Origin: Anaeromyces robustus
Lineage: Eukaryota; Neocallimastigomycota; Neocallimastigomycetes; Neocallimastigales; Neocallimastigaceae
NCBI GenBank assembly: GCA_002104895.1
Contig: MCFG01000149.1
Span: forward strand, 60,001-124,000
DNA length: 64,000 bases
Direction of reading: 5' to 3'
A model generated the notes under the pieces. That model saw only the letters and a list, made by a program, of their open reading frames with translations. It was not told the DNA's origin and made no database searches. Below are positions 46,516 to 57,920 of the stretch, one piece after another; positions within the stretch are counted from its first letter, which is position 1; the number at the start of each line of letters is the position of its first letter. A program made the translations under genes and the position numbers.

Positions 46516-47026
46516 AGTTATTAATTTAAATACTTATTCTTAAGAATAAGTAAAGAGCTTATTGCAACACTACGTATATGAAACCTATTGTTTCCTAAAT
46601 GTATTTTTATATAAAATGTTTTAATATTCTATTTAAGATATTTATTTTTTATGTAATCTTTATTTATTAAAATTATTTGCTTTAATTTATTAAACTAAAA
46701 TATAAAGATTTTATTAAACTAAATACGAGAGATTTTTTAAAAACGAAAAAAGTTAGTTTTCACATTTAAGAGAGAATTACATGTTTATATACTTTTCATA
46801 TTAATATCAAAACTATCTAAATTATATATTATACTAATTTTATTTGATAAATGTTAACTAATTTAAAATAAAATATTAGACTTTATTTAATTAACTAATA
46901 ATTAACTTTAAATAAATAACCAATAATAATTTTCTGTTAAAATTAATTTAGCTTATATGGTTGAAAGCGTTCTAAATATCTTAATCTTCTATTGTTTACT
47001 ATTTTTTGACTTTGACAGTTTAGAAT
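46516..47026. other. AT-rich spacer between retroelement remnants
   Basis: There is no coding frame. A short inverted word TTATTCTTAAGAATAA lies at about 46532-46547. Confidence 0.5.
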
Positions 47027-47080
47027 TCTACTGGATAGCTGATTATCAGTTTTATAACTGATAATCAGCTATCCAGTAGA
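47027..47080. repeat. Hairpin with 25-bp perfect arms
   Basis: The stem CTACTGGATAGCTGATTATC... (47027-47051) pairs with 47056-47080 across a TTAT loop. It abuts the start of the C-family LTR at 47081. Confidence 0.88.
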
Positions 47081-47524
47081 TGTGAAGATATTTAACGCCA
47101 CAGCGTAAAATTCTTAAATGTAATTTAAGCAACTATACGTAGTGATTAAAATTACATAAAATAATTCTGTAAAATTATTGTGAAACAATAATTTAAATCA
47201 ATTAAATAAAGTTCGAAACAAAATAATTATTAAATTTTAATTTTTAATTTATAAAATTTTTCATTGTTTTTAAATTTAAAATATATAATAAATATATTAT
47301 TAAAATTAGAATAATAAATAAATAATAAATGAACTCAATTGAAATTATTTAGTCTTAGTTAACTTAAAATTTCTATTTTTAGAAATAATAAATAAATTTA
47401 TTAAGTAATAAAGTTTAGTTAGATAATCCGTAAATAAATAGAAATTAAATATAAATAAATTAGTATAATATATAATAAATATAATTACGAAAAAATATAA
47501 AAATACTTCAAAATTTAAGAAATT
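47081..47524 (+). mobile_element. C0: left part of an old C-family LTR
   Basis: It starts TGTGAAGATATTTAACGCCA and follows the C LTR order through AATGAACTCAATTGAAATTA to the TATA region. It stops at AAATT, where element D begins. The LTR resumes at 62762. Confidence 0.8.
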
Positions 47525-48865
47525 TGTTAAATGTGGGTAGTTTTGGTTTAATAATGGTCAGGTCAAGATGTTTAATTAATAACAAAATAACTAATTAAAC
47601 AAATATATAATTAATAGGCAAATTTATTTATTAATACACAATAAATAAATTAATTAATTAAAAGAACACTTTTTAAAATAATTAAGTTTTATAATAATAT
47701 TTTTTATTAATAATTAATTAAGAAAAGTTTAAATAATAATTAGATTATTAAGTCATTAATTCTAAGTTATTTAATAATCTTACAAAGATTAAAAGGAATT
47801 GTAATTTCAATCCTTATTTATACTTTTTCTAAATCTAATAATTATTAATACATTTAATTATTATAATCTATTGCTAATATATTTATACATGTATAATTTT
47901 AAATAAAATATATGAATAAAATAATATTGATAAAAATCTAACTATATAAAACTAATATAAAACTATATAAACTATTAATAAATTTAATGATAAGAATTTA
48001 TAATCTAAGATTTAGATTTATAACTATTCTAATTATCTAACTAGTTAACTATTTAATTATTTAATTATTTAGTATACTATTTAATTATTTATCTATATAT
48101 TAATTATTTTTATCTTTGGATTTTTATAATCTTTTCTGTATAATTAATTATTATAGATAAAATGGGATATTTTTAATTATTTAAGATCTTAAGTAAATTT
48201 TAAATCTTTTTGAGATTTTTTAGAATTCTAAGAATTTCTGTAAATTAATATAATAATCAACTATTCTAATTTTTTATAAAAATAATTAACAATTATTATA
48301 ATATATCATATAAATTATTATTATTATTCTAATTAATATTTTATAAATTATTTGAGGGCGTTTTTCTGTATATCTGAATGATTATTATTATTATAAATTA
48401 TAATATAATTATTGAAATAAAAAGATTTTATCTATATAAATTTTATAATTATTTATTTATGGATCCTTGTAAATATTTAATTATATTTTTATATTGTGTA
48501 AACCTTTAAAGTCCAATATCTCGCCAACCAGTGGTCCAAATGGGCTGAAATTCAGATATGTTGTAGCTCTCGAGCAGAGCTTCCCAATGAGCATAAAATC
48601 AAAGCGAAGCGGAGGAAATCTTCAATATTTGGTGAGTTATCGTTATTTTTCTTCTGATTATTTTTATTAATATCTTAAGGGTTAAATTAAGTTGATTAAT
48701 ATTTATTTAATTTGTCCAAACCCTTTACAATATCAATTTAAATACTTTTTAATATTTGTTTATTTTATTGAAAATCGAATTTTAAGTGATTTAGTCAATA
48801 ACGAAATTTAAATGTAATTGATCTATTAGTGAATTTCAATTTTAAATCCACTAATATTCGCGACA
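47525..48865 (-). mobile_element. Element D 3' LTR
   Basis: 1341 bp. On the minus strand it starts TGTCGCGAATATTAGTGG after a polypurine tract (TTTCTTTGGGGGAGCGA, 48882-48866). Confidence 0.85.
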
Positions 48866-49281
48866 TCGCTCCCCCAAAGAAAATCGAATTCCAGGCGATT
48901 GTCAATAACCAAATAATATGAATTAAAGTTTGAAATTAATAATTTTAAATAATTTATAGTTGAAAATAATATATATGAATATATTATAAGTTGAATAATA
49001 AATATATAATATAAAATAGTTGATAATTAAATTTTTAAAGATTTTTAATTGAACGATATATTTTGAATATATAGCAATATATGGAAATTTATATTGAAAA
49101 AAAATTTTAAAATTTATTATATTTTTTTTTTTTTTTTTTTTTGAAATTTTTAATTAAAAAAATTTTTTATTGAAAAATTATAAAAAAAAAAAATTTATTT
49201 TTTGAATAATAAAATTGATATCAATAATAGTGAATATTTTATAATAAAATTGAATATTTTTAATAATTAATAGTCCATTTT
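48866..49281 (-). other. Element D 3' non-coding region, distal part
   Basis: It includes the polypurine tract at 48866-48882 and AT-rich sequence, and is interrupted at 49281 by element C (ATTTT duplication). Confidence 0.7.
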
Positions 49282-49920
49282 TGTAAAGATATTATACGCC
49301 ACATTATAATATCTTTAATTTTAAATTCAGCCACTTTTCAAGTAACTGAATTACAAAAAATATTTCTGTAAAATTATTGTGAAACAATAATTTAAATCAA
49401 TTAAATAAAGTTCAAAACAAAATAAATTATTAATTTATTTTGTGAAATATTAATTTTTTCACTTTTAATTTATAAAATTTTTCATTGTTTTTAAATTTAA
49501 AATATATAATAAAATATATTATTAATATTAGAATAATAAATAAATAATAAATGAACTCAATTGAAATTATTTAGTCTTAGTTTAAATAGTTAATTTAAAA
49601 TTTCCATTTTTAGAAATAATAAATAAATTTATTAAATAATAAAGTTTAGTTAGTTAGATAGTCCGTAAATAAATAGAAATTAAATATAAATAAATTAGTA
49701 TAATATATAATAAATATAATTATAAAAAAAATATAAAAATACTTCAAAATTTCTTAAATTTTGAAAGGTGTAATTGTTATTATTTTAAATTTTTTAATTT
49801 TCAGAAAATTAATAAAACATATATTTTAACAAAATATATTTTTATTAGAATATTTTTTTTAATTTTCGTGTTAGTGTTTTTAAATTGTTGTTGTAATCTA
49901 TTTTTTAACAATCCTTTACA
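49282..49920 (+). mobile_element. Element C 5' LTR
   Basis: Begins TGTAAAGATATTATACGCCA, ends AACAATCCTTTACA. A TATAAAAA box lies at 49732-49739. Confidence 0.92.
49732..49780 (+). promoter_or_regulatory. Element C LTR promoter and predicted transcript start
   Basis: A TATA box at 49732-49739 is followed 39 bases later by TAATTGTTAT (49771-49780), the reverse complement of the first ten bases after the LTR. Confidence 0.55.
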
Positions 49921-49930
49921 ATAACAATTA
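49921..49930 (+). promoter_or_regulatory. Element C primer-binding site (self-priming type)
   Basis: ATAACAATTA directly follows the LTR and pairs with 49771-49780 over ten bases. Confidence 0.55.
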
Positions 49931-50106
49931 CCTTTGATTTTAAAAAAAAAAATACGTTACAACAACCAGTCCAGAAGCTACTAGTTAGAAAACTACCAGT
50001 TAGAAAACTACCAGTTAGAAAGCTACCAGTCCAGAAGCTGCCAGTTAGAATATAACTTGTTCAAGAAACTGCCTTGCTACTAGTAAAAGTACGTGGTTTG
50101 GAAGAC

Positions 50107-50146
<40 letters not shown>

Positions 50147-50326
50147 TTTTTATTTATTTATTATTTAAGAAAACTCGACCGACACCCATTGCAATCGGGA
50201 TAGCGTCCTGGTCGACTTTTCATAAAATATAATAAATAAGTTAGTTAAGTCAATTCATACAAAGTGTCAGACTTAATTATTATTAATAGTATTTTGGAGA
50301 ATCTCTCATTAGAAGAACGAAGCAAT
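49931..50326 (+). other. Element C leader with 15-bp minisatellite
   Basis: Degenerate units around ACTACCAGTTAGAAA fill 49966-50055. A 34-base A run lies at 50110-50143. A GC-richer hairpin with CGACC/GGTCG arms lies at about 50176-50215. Confidence 0.7.
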
Positions 50327-53300
50327 ATGGGAGAACAACACAATCAACATTTCAAATTAGTAAACGAACCCCCTATTTTCACAGGGAAGCACGGAGATTT
50401 AGATGGATTCCTAACTCGAGCAGAATTAACAATGGAATCCAATCCAGAACGGTTCAGGGAAGATGAAAATAAAATCAGATTCCTCATGTCGTATATGTTT
50501 GGAAAAGCTTTAGAATGGGCCTCAGTGTTAAGAAGAAACAACAGCCCATTGCTTAACGACTACCATGAATTTGTTAGGGAACTCCGATCAAATTTCGGAG
50601 ACTACACTACAGAAGCAGTGGTAGCGAATGAGAGATTATGCAACCTCAGACAAAAGCGCTTCGGATATGTTTTTGAGTATATAACCGAATTTCAGAGAAT
50701 CGGTCAGAGCTCAAATTTTAATGAAAGCGCTAAAATTCATATGTTTATTAGAGGTTTAAAACAGCAATTGAGGGAAAAGATTGCTGTAGTAGATCCAAAT
50801 CCCAATTCCCTAGAAAGACTGTTTAGAACTGTTGTAACAGTCGAAAATTTGATTAAAAGAAATGATACGTTGGAAACGTATTATCAACATCAAACAGGTA
50901 ATGATCCTATGGACATTGACCTGTATCGAATAAGAAAAAATCCAAGGACCTCCCAGTATTATCAGCCGTATAAAAATCCATACAGAGAAGAGACTAAAAC
51001 TTTTGAAGAAGAAAGGAAGAAAGGAGTTTGTTTCTACTGTAAACAAAAAGGACACATGAGGTTCAACTGCCCGAATAAGAAAAGACCGAAACAAATGAAA
51101 ATAATTAAGAGAACCTTACGCGAGAAAGGAATTGAACCTGGTGCTACCGTGGGTTTACATAAATCAAACTTAAAAAAGGCTACTGTAGAAGAAGAAAGGA
51201 ATAACGTGATTGACTTTTATATTAGTACTAATGAGGTGAACGAACACAAAGCTAGGGTACTCATTGATTCTGGGGCAGACCTTAATTTTATTCACCCAGA
51301 ATTTGCTAAATTAATCGGTATTAATATAAATCAAATAAAGGAACCTTTTGGAGTGTCTGGGTTAGGCTATGGAATTTCCAAGGTTAAAAAAGAAACAGAA
51401 AAATGTATTTTAAGAAAAAGAAACCACTATGAACTTATTAAATTTTATGTCCTTCGAATCCCTGATGTCGATATCATTTTAGGTTTACCTTGGATCGAAA
51501 AGCACTGCCCCTCAAACTACCACGATAATAAGAAATTAGCTTTCAGTTCTGGTTTCTGTGCACGTTTCTGCAATTATGGAAAGAGAAAAAGAAACTCAAA
51601 GAAAGAAAAGAAACCAGTTATCAAAATTATATCAAGAAAAGGAAAAGAACCTGCTGAAGATGAAGGTGAGAGGAATGAGGTTAAGAAGACGTTTAAGGAA
51701 GAACCCTCTATTTCAAAAGCTAACTGGTCTATTGAAGACGAAGAAGAGAGAGAAGAATATTTCAAAGGAAGATTAGTTCGTACAATCAATGATAGTGATG
51801 TTGACTATGAAAGTGATGTTAATGATAGTTTTATGTTTGATAGTAATAGCGATAGTACTAGTGATATTGATAGCATTAATGATAGTATTAGTGACAGTAA
51901 AATTAGTGAAGAAATTAGTGATAGTAATAATAACGATTTTAGTAATAAAAAAGATAAAAATAAATGTAATAATGATTCTTGTAATGAAAATTCATGTATT
52001 AAAAAAGAAAGTAAAATATCTTATGCATGTAGAGTTATTAAAAAATTAAATATTATAAATAAAGATGAAAAAATGGTCACTGTACCATCACAATATATTG
52101 ATTTTATTGATGTGTTTAATGAACAAAATTGTAAGAAATTGCCTCCACATCGTGATTACGATTGTGAAATAAAATTAAAAGAAAATAGTAGTTTGTTTTA
52201 CGGACCACTATATTCTTTAAATGAAATTGAAAGAGAGGAATTAAAAAGATATTTAAAAGAGAATTTAGAAAAAGGGTTTATTAGAAAATCTACTTCTCCT
52301 GCTGGAGCACCTATTCTTTTCGTTAAAAAAAAGGATGGTTCTTTACGTTTGTGTGTTGATTATAGAAAACTTAATGAAATGACCATCCGCAATTCATATC
52401 CTCTTCCTTTAATCAGTGACTTATTAGATAGAGTCAAAGGAGCCAAAATATTTACTAAATTAGACTTAAAATCTGCATATAATTTAGTAAGAATCAAAGA
52501 AGGAGATGAATTCAAAACTGCATTTCGTACTCGTTATGGTCATTATGAATATTTAGTAATGCCTTTCGGGTTAAAAAATGCTCCAGCTACATTTCAACAT
52601 TTTATAAATGATGTTTTAAGTGATTATCTTGATGAATTCGTAATCTCTTATATTGATGATATCCTCATATACTCTAAGAATATTAAAGAACATCATACTC
52701 ATGTAACAAAGGTATTAATTAAATTGTTAGAAAATAATTTATACTTAAACTTGGAAAAGTGTGAATTTGATGTAGAAGAAACAACCTTTCTTGGATATGT
52801 AATTTCTAGACGTGGTTTAGAAATGGATAAAGAAAAGGTAAAAGCAGTTTTAGATTGGCCTGTTCCAAAAAATGTCAAAGAGATACAATCATTTATTGGA
52901 TTATGCAATTACTACCGTATTTTTATTAAAGACTTTGCAAAAATTGCTAATCCATTACACAAACTTACAAGAAAAAATGTTCCTTATAATTGGAGTGATG
53001 AACAACAAAATGCTTTTGATACTTTAAAAAATCTCTTTACCTCTGCTCCAATTTTAAAACACCCTGATAGTAATCAACAATTCATTGTTGAAACCGATGC
53101 AAGTAATTTCGCTGTTGGAGCAATTCTTTCTCAAGAATTCGATGGAAAGTTACATCCCATTGCATTTCTTTCGAAAAGCCTCAATCAAGCTCAAAGAAAC
53201 TACCCAATTTATGATAAAGAATTACTTGCTATCAAGACTGCTTTAGAAGAATGGCGTCATTACTTAGAAGGCGCTCGACAACGGTTTATTATTTATACTG

Positions 53301-55054
53301 ATCACAAAAATCTCACATTCCCAAGAAAACCTGAGATGCTTTCGCAAAGACAAATTAGATGGAATGAATTCTTGTCACGATTTGATTTCGAACTTATTTA
53401 TCGTGCAGGAAAGAAATCAGGTAAACCCGATATTTTATCTCGTAGAAGTGATCATCTTTTTAATGTTTACAGAATTACTTCTTGTTGTGTTATTCGTGTT
53501 TGCAACATTGAAGATAAAACTATTGTCAGTTCTATACTTAAAAACTTAAAATCAGACGAATTTTATAATAAAGCTAGAGAATTCATATTAGAAGGAAGGA
53601 ACGGGAATGCTCCCTTTAAAAAGATGGATTGTTTAAAATTAGACGGAGATGGTTTCTTGTTATTTAATAATCTCATTTACGTTCCGTATAATCTTCGTGG
53701 CAAAATTCTTGAAATTCATCATGATTCGATAACAGCAGGTCATTTTGGTGTTTTGAAAACATTCGAATTAATCTCTAGAAATTTTTGGTGGCCTAAAATG
53801 AGAAAAGATATTAAAAAATTTATTAAGTCTTGTTTTATTTGTTGCAAGTCAAAAGTTCCAAAACATAAACCTTATGGATTACTCTCCCCATTGTCCACTC
53901 CAGAAAGACCTTGGAAGGAAATTTCAATGGACTTCATAGTTGAACTTCCTAAATCAAGAGAAATGACTACTATTATGGTTGTAGTCGATAGGTTAACTAA
54001 GATGGCTCATTTTATTCCTTTACGTTGTCTGCCTACTGCTTCAATCGCAGCTGATTCATTCATTAACAATATATTCCGTCTTCATGGTTTTCCAGATTCC
54101 ATTATTTCTGATAGAGGCTCCCAATTTACTTCTGAATTTTGGAATAGAATGTGTAAGTTACTTGATATTAATCATTCTCTTTCCACTGCTAATCATCCTC
54201 AGACTGACGGTCAAACGGAGAGGGTGAATGGAATCTTGGAACAATATCTTCGATGCTTTATTAACGAAAGACAAAATAATTGGGTGGATATTTTACCTTT
54301 TGCTGAATTTTCTTATAATAATACTATCCACCAATCTACTAAACAATCACCTTTCTTTTCCAATTATGGATTTAATCCTAAATTCTCTCCAGAAATTCCA
54401 TCCTTTGATAATCCAAATAGCGCTGAAAAAAGAGTCATTGATATTGAAAATAATATTAAACTCCTTAAAGAAAACTTGAATAATGCTAAGAAAACCTATA
54501 AAAAGTATGCAGACAAAAGAAGATTGAATGCTCCTAGTTTTGAAGTGGGTCAACAAGTGTGGTTATACAAAGGTCTCAATATAAAAAATAGCAAGAAAAA
54601 ATTAGCAGATCAAATGATGGGTCCTTTTACTATTACTAAAAAAGTTAGTCCTCTCGCTTTCGAATTAGATCTTCCTAGTGATATGCGTTGTCATCCTGTC
54701 TTTCATGTTTCTCTTTTAGAACCATATCACGAAAATGAATTTAAAGGTAGATCTTTGAGACCTAGAAGAAATACACATCTAACTGTTGACTCAATCGATA
54801 AAAGTCCGGATAAGATAATCGATATGAAGACCTATAAAGGTGAAACTTATTATCTTATGTCCTGGAAAGGTAACGATCCAGTAGATCAATCGTGGATCAA
54901 AGAAGACCAAGTAACAGACAAGCAATTGATTCAACAATACCTTAAAAGATCTAGAAAAGGTAAGAGTTCTGAAGAGGATGACTTTAATAATGACTATTAT
55001 ATTAGACATAAGCCTCGACCTGTTTTTATTAACATTGAACCAAGAAAATTGTAA
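50327..55054 (+). CDS. Element C gag-pol polyprotein
   Basis: The first ATG in frame is 50327 (GAGCAATATGGGAGAAC context); the frame is open 21 codons further upstream without ATG. It is 1575 codons. Order: gag (about 10-190, TFGD-type core); zinc knuckle CFYCKQKGHMRFNC (235-248); protease LIDSGADLNF (Asp314); a long Ser/Asp/Asn-rich acidic linker (about 485-570); RT with YIDD 775-778; RNase H (VETDASNFAVG, YDKELLAI, TDHKNLTF); integrase (HHDSITAGHFG, CFICC; core Asp1202, Asp1262, Glu1298, D-D35-E); GPY/F-like (MMGPFTITK); and a divergent chromodomain (ETYYLMSWKGNDPVDQSW). All catalytic residues are kept. Confidence 0.93.
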   Translation: MGEQHNQHFKLVNEPPIFTGKHGDLDGFLTRAELTMESNPERFREDENKIRFLMSYMFGKALEWASVLRRNNSPLLNDYHEFVRELRSNFGDYTTEAVVANERLCNLRQKRFGYVFEYITEFQRIGQSSNFNESAKIHMFIRGLKQQLREKIAVVDPNPNSLERLFRTVVTVENLIKRNDTLETYYQHQTGNDPMDIDLYRIRKNPRTSQYYQPYKNPYREETKTFEEERKKGVCFYCKQKGHMRFNCPNKKRPKQMKIIKRTLREKGIEPGATVGLHKSNLKKATVEEERNNVIDFYISTNEVNEHKARVLIDSGADLNFIHPEFAKLIGININQIKEPFGVSGLGYGISKVKKETEKCILRKRNHYELIKFYVLRIPDVDIILGLPWIEKHCPSNYHDNKKLAFSSGFCARFCNYGKRKRNSKKEKKPVIKIISRKGKEPAEDEGERNEVKKTFKEEPSISKANWSIEDEEEREEYFKGRLVRTINDSDVDYESDVNDSFMFDSNSDSTSDIDSINDSISDSKISEEISDSNNNDFSNKKDKNKCNNDSCNENSCIKKESKISYACRVIKKLNIINKDEKMVTVPSQYIDFIDVFNEQNCKKLPPHRDYDCEIKLKENSSLFYGPLYSLNEIEREELKRYLKENLEKGFIRKSTSPAGAPILFVKKKDGSLRLCVDYRKLNEMTIRNSYPLPLISDLLDRVKGAKIFTKLDLKSAYNLVRIKEGDEFKTAFRTRYGHYEYLVMPFGLKNAPATFQHFINDVLSDYLDEFVISYIDDILIYSKNIKEHHTHVTKVLIKLLENNLYLNLEKCEFDVEETTFLGYVISRRGLEMDKEKVKAVLDWPVPKNVKEIQSFIGLCNYYRIFIKDFAKIANPLHKLTRKNVPYNWSDEQQNAFDTLKNLFTSAPILKHPDSNQQFIVETDASNFAVGAILSQEFDGKLHPIAFLSKSLNQAQRNYPIYDKELLAIKTALEEWRHYLEGARQRFIIYTDHKNLTFPRKPEMLSQRQIRWNEFLSRFDFELIYRAGKKSGKPDILSRRSDHLFNVYRITSCCVIRVCNIEDKTIVSSILKNLKSDEFYNKAREFILEGRNGNAPFKKMDCLKLDGDGFLLFNNLIYVPYNLRGKILEIHHDSITAGHFGVLKTFELISRNFWWPKMRKDIKKFIKSCFICCKSKVPKHKPYGLLSPLSTPERPWKEISMDFIVELPKSREMTTIMVVVDRLTKMAHFIPLRCLPTASIAADSFINNIFRLHGFPDSIISDRGSQFTSEFWNRMCKLLDINHSLSTANHPQTDGQTERVNGILEQYLRCFINERQNNWVDILPFAEFSYNNTIHQSTKQSPFFSNYGFNPKFSPEIPSFDNPNSAEKRVIDIENNIKLLKENLNNAKKTYKKYADKRRLNAPSFEVGQQVWLYKGLNIKNSKKKLADQMMGPFTITKKVSPLAFELDLPSDMRCHPVFHVSLLEPYHENEFKGRSLRPRRNTHLTVDSIDKSPDKIIDMKTYKGETYYLMSWKGNDPVDQSWIKEDQVTDKQLIQQYLKRSRKGKSSEEDDFNNDYYIRHKPRPVFINIEPRKL

Positions 55055-55086
55055 TCTCGCAGGAGCTCGACTTTAAAGAGAGAGAT
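55055..55086 (+). promoter_or_regulatory. Element C polypurine tract region
   Basis: TTTAAAGAGAGAGAT directly precedes the 3' LTR. Confidence 0.6.
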
Positions 55087-55725
55087 TGTAAAGATATTAT
55101 ACGCCACATTATAATATCTTTAATTTTAAATTCAGCCACTTTTCAAGTAACTGAATTACAAAAAATATTTCTGTAAAATTATTGTGAAACAATAATTTAA
55201 ATCAATTAAATAAAGTTCAAAACAAAATAAATTATTAATTTATTTTGTGAAATATTAATTTTTTCACTTTTAATTTATAAAATTTTTCATTGTTTTTAAA
55301 TTTAAAATATATAATAAAATATATTATTAATATTAGAATAATAAATAAATAATAAATGAACTCAATTGAAATTATTTAGTCTTAGTTTAAATAGTTAATT
55401 TAAAATTTCCATTTTTAGAAATAATAAATAAATTTATTAAATAATAAAGTTTAGTTAGTTAGATAGTCCGTAAATAAATAGAAATTAAATATAAATAAAT
55501 TAGTATAATATATAATAAATATAATTATAAAAAAAATATAAAAATACTTCAAAATTTCTTAAATTTTGAAAGGTGTAATTGTTATTATTTTAAATTTTTT
55601 AATTTTCAGAAAATTAATAAAACATATATTTTAACAAAATATATTTTTATTAGAATATTTTTTTTAATTTTCGTGTTAGTGTTTTTAAATTGTTGTTGTA
55701 ATCTATTTTTTAACAATCCTTTACA
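55087..55725 (+). mobile_element. Element C 3' LTR
   Basis: Same length and, by reading, same sequence as the 5' LTR. ATTTT of element D follows. Confidence 0.92.
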
Positions 55726-56168
55726 ATTTTAATATTAATTTTGATAATAATTGACTGTGTATATTGTATATTTTGATTTTTAGTGTAAAATTGTAATTTT
55801 TGAAATAAAGATGTAAAACGATCGCATGTTAAATTTTAATAAAATTGAAGTGTTTTTTAATTTTTTTGATTATTTAATTTATATGAAAAATTTTAAAAAA
55901 TTTTTTTGAAATTGAAATTTAAGTTTGTTATGAATTTTGTTGAAATTTCAAAATGAATTGTTGAGATGAGTCTATGGTGTGTTAGTAAATATTATTGATA
56001 ATTGTTTTTTGGATTATATTATTGATTTTTTATATATTGGTTTAAATTGAAATTGAAATTAATGTTTGCGAATGCTTTTATTGAAATTGATTAATAATTC
56101 TTGGTAACGTGGGTCGTTTTCAATAACTGTTGCAGGCACCCAGTGCCAGGTTAGCCTATGTTTGTACC
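55726..56168 (-). other. Element D C-terminal coding tail and 3' non-coding region
   Basis: In a frame shifted against 56169-57218 the minus strand still reads KRYEYKIRYKHRLTWHWVPA and TVIENDPRYQELLINF (to about 56080). The D pol C-terminus thus once extended here. The rest is AT-rich. Confidence 0.6.
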
Positions 56169-57218
56169 TTATTTTATATTCATAACGTTTTTCTTTATAG
56201 TTAGTTTTAAATCGGCTATTTCTACTATTTCGGCGGTAGTTTCTTTGTATTTTTTCCTATTTTTAAATATTTCTGGAGTAGAAATGTATGGTTCTAATTC
56301 AGAAATATGGAATACTGGATGATGTTTTGGGAAAGGTGACTTCGAAATGTCGATTTTATAATTACCATTAGGTAGCACTTCTAAAATTTTGTATGGTCCA
56401 TACTTGCGTGGAGCAAGTTTTTGATTTTCATTAGTAGTAAACGCTGGTGGAGCATTAATCCATACTTTTTGGTTTTCTTTTAACTCTGGTGCAACAATTC
56501 TTTTCTTATCAGCTTGTCTTTTGTATAGGTCTTGTGCACGCATTAACACTTCTTTAACTAAAGGAAAGTTATCACCTACATTTTGAATATATTTAAAATT
56601 AGAGTTAGTACCGTTAAATAAGAAAATATCATCAATTGATGGATTAAAACCATAGTTAATAAAGAATGGAGTTTGCTTAGTAGACTCATTAATTGTATTG
56701 TTATAAACAAATTCTGCTAAATGTAGCCATTCAACCCAATCATCATGGAAAAAGGCTCTTGAGTAGCATCTTAAATACTGTTCTATGAATGAATTACAAC
56801 GTTCCACTTGACCAACTGTTTCATGATGGTCGGTAGTAGCAATCTTTGGTCGAATCCAAAGTTTTTCCATAAGTTCTAGCCATAAAGCACTAGTGAATTG
56901 TGTTCCTCTGTCAGTGTAGATATCCTCAGGTAGTCCATGCAATCTAAATATGTGTTTTATGAATGCTTTGGCTGTTTCTTCGGCAGTAGGTATTTCTTTA
57001 AATGGAATTAAGTGAATCATTTTTGAAAAACGATCCACAACAACCATAATTACTGTATATTTTTTAGATTCAGGTAGTCCACATAAGAAATCTATTTCGA
57101 TTGACTTCCAAGGGCGATCAGGAACTTCCAAAGGTCTTAATAAGTCATATCTCTTGTGTCTAGTAACTTTATTTCGAGCACATTGATCACAAGAGTTGAC
57201 AATTTGTAATATCTTCAT
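56169..57218 (-). pseudogene. Element D integrase core and C-terminal part
   Basis: It reads CDQCARNK (end of the zinc finger), then IEIDFLCGLPESKKYTVIMV, IYTDRGTQFTSALW and DHHETVGQVERCNSFIEQYL (core Asp, Asp, Glu). A GPY/F-like PRKYGPYKILE and HHPVFHISELEPY follow. The Asp-Asp-Glu set is present, but the frame is lost on both sides (about 57205-57230 and 56170-56180). Confidence 0.8.
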
Positions 57219-57388
57219 GCATCTTTGGCCACCAAAAGTTTCTAGAAATTAATTCTTCAGTTCTTCTAATTCCTAAATGTCCAGCAGTAGGTTTATCGTG
57301 TACCTATTTAATATTTCTAATCGTAAAGAAGCTGGAACATAAATAAGATTATTGTATAATATCATATTATTTTTAATTTGAAATTTAT
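57219..57388 (-). pseudogene. Element D integrase zinc-finger region, frameshifted
   Basis: Pieces NNLIYVPASLRLEI, HDKPTAGHLGIRRTEELISR and NFWWPKM can be read in alternating frames. This is the HHCC region, broken by at least two indels. Confidence 0.65.
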
Positions 57389-57616
57389 TCATTTTCCTAA
57401 ATGGTCGATAAAAGTAACCTTGATTAGCATTGTTTGGGCTAAAGTATAAGTGAATATCTTTAGCTGTTTCATCTTCTTGGTTTCTTCAATAATTTTATCG
57501 ATCAAAGTACTTACAACACCTATTAAACATGGAGTAGTAGAGATATTCTTGCTATCTAAGATATGTTCTGGGCGTATTTCTTCTAAGTCTTTTTCATAAT
57601 CTGGTCTTCTTGACAA
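57389..57616 (-). pseudogene. Element D RNase H end and connection domain
   Basis: LSRRPDYEKDLEEIRPEHIL is the usual end of RNase H; the following 55 residues connect toward the integrase. The upstream continuation (FFQEYNFHL, YRQGRKNGKPDS) at about 57617-57690 is shifted by one base. Confidence 0.65.
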
Positions 57617-57702
57617 GCTATCTGGTTTTCCGTTTTTTCTTCCTTGGCGGTAGATAAGTGAAAATTATATTCTTGAAAGAATAAATGCAACGAAGTTGAT
57701 TT

Positions 57703-57910
<208 letters not shown>

Positions 57911-57920
57911 TGTTAATGAA

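Larger units (their letters stand above)
49282..55725 (+). mobile_element. Element C: complete Ty3/gypsy LTR retrotransposon
   Basis: 6444 bp with two 639-bp LTRs (TGTAAAG...CTTTACA) that appear identical. The target duplication is ATTTT (49277-49281 and 55726-55730), and there is one intact gag-pol ORF. Inserted in the 3' non-coding part of D. Recent and possibly active. Confidence 0.95.

Noticed and set aside
50264-50326. GTG start for the element C polyprotein
   Set aside because: Eukaryotic translation would favour the first in-frame ATG at 50327; the upstream codons are only an open extension.
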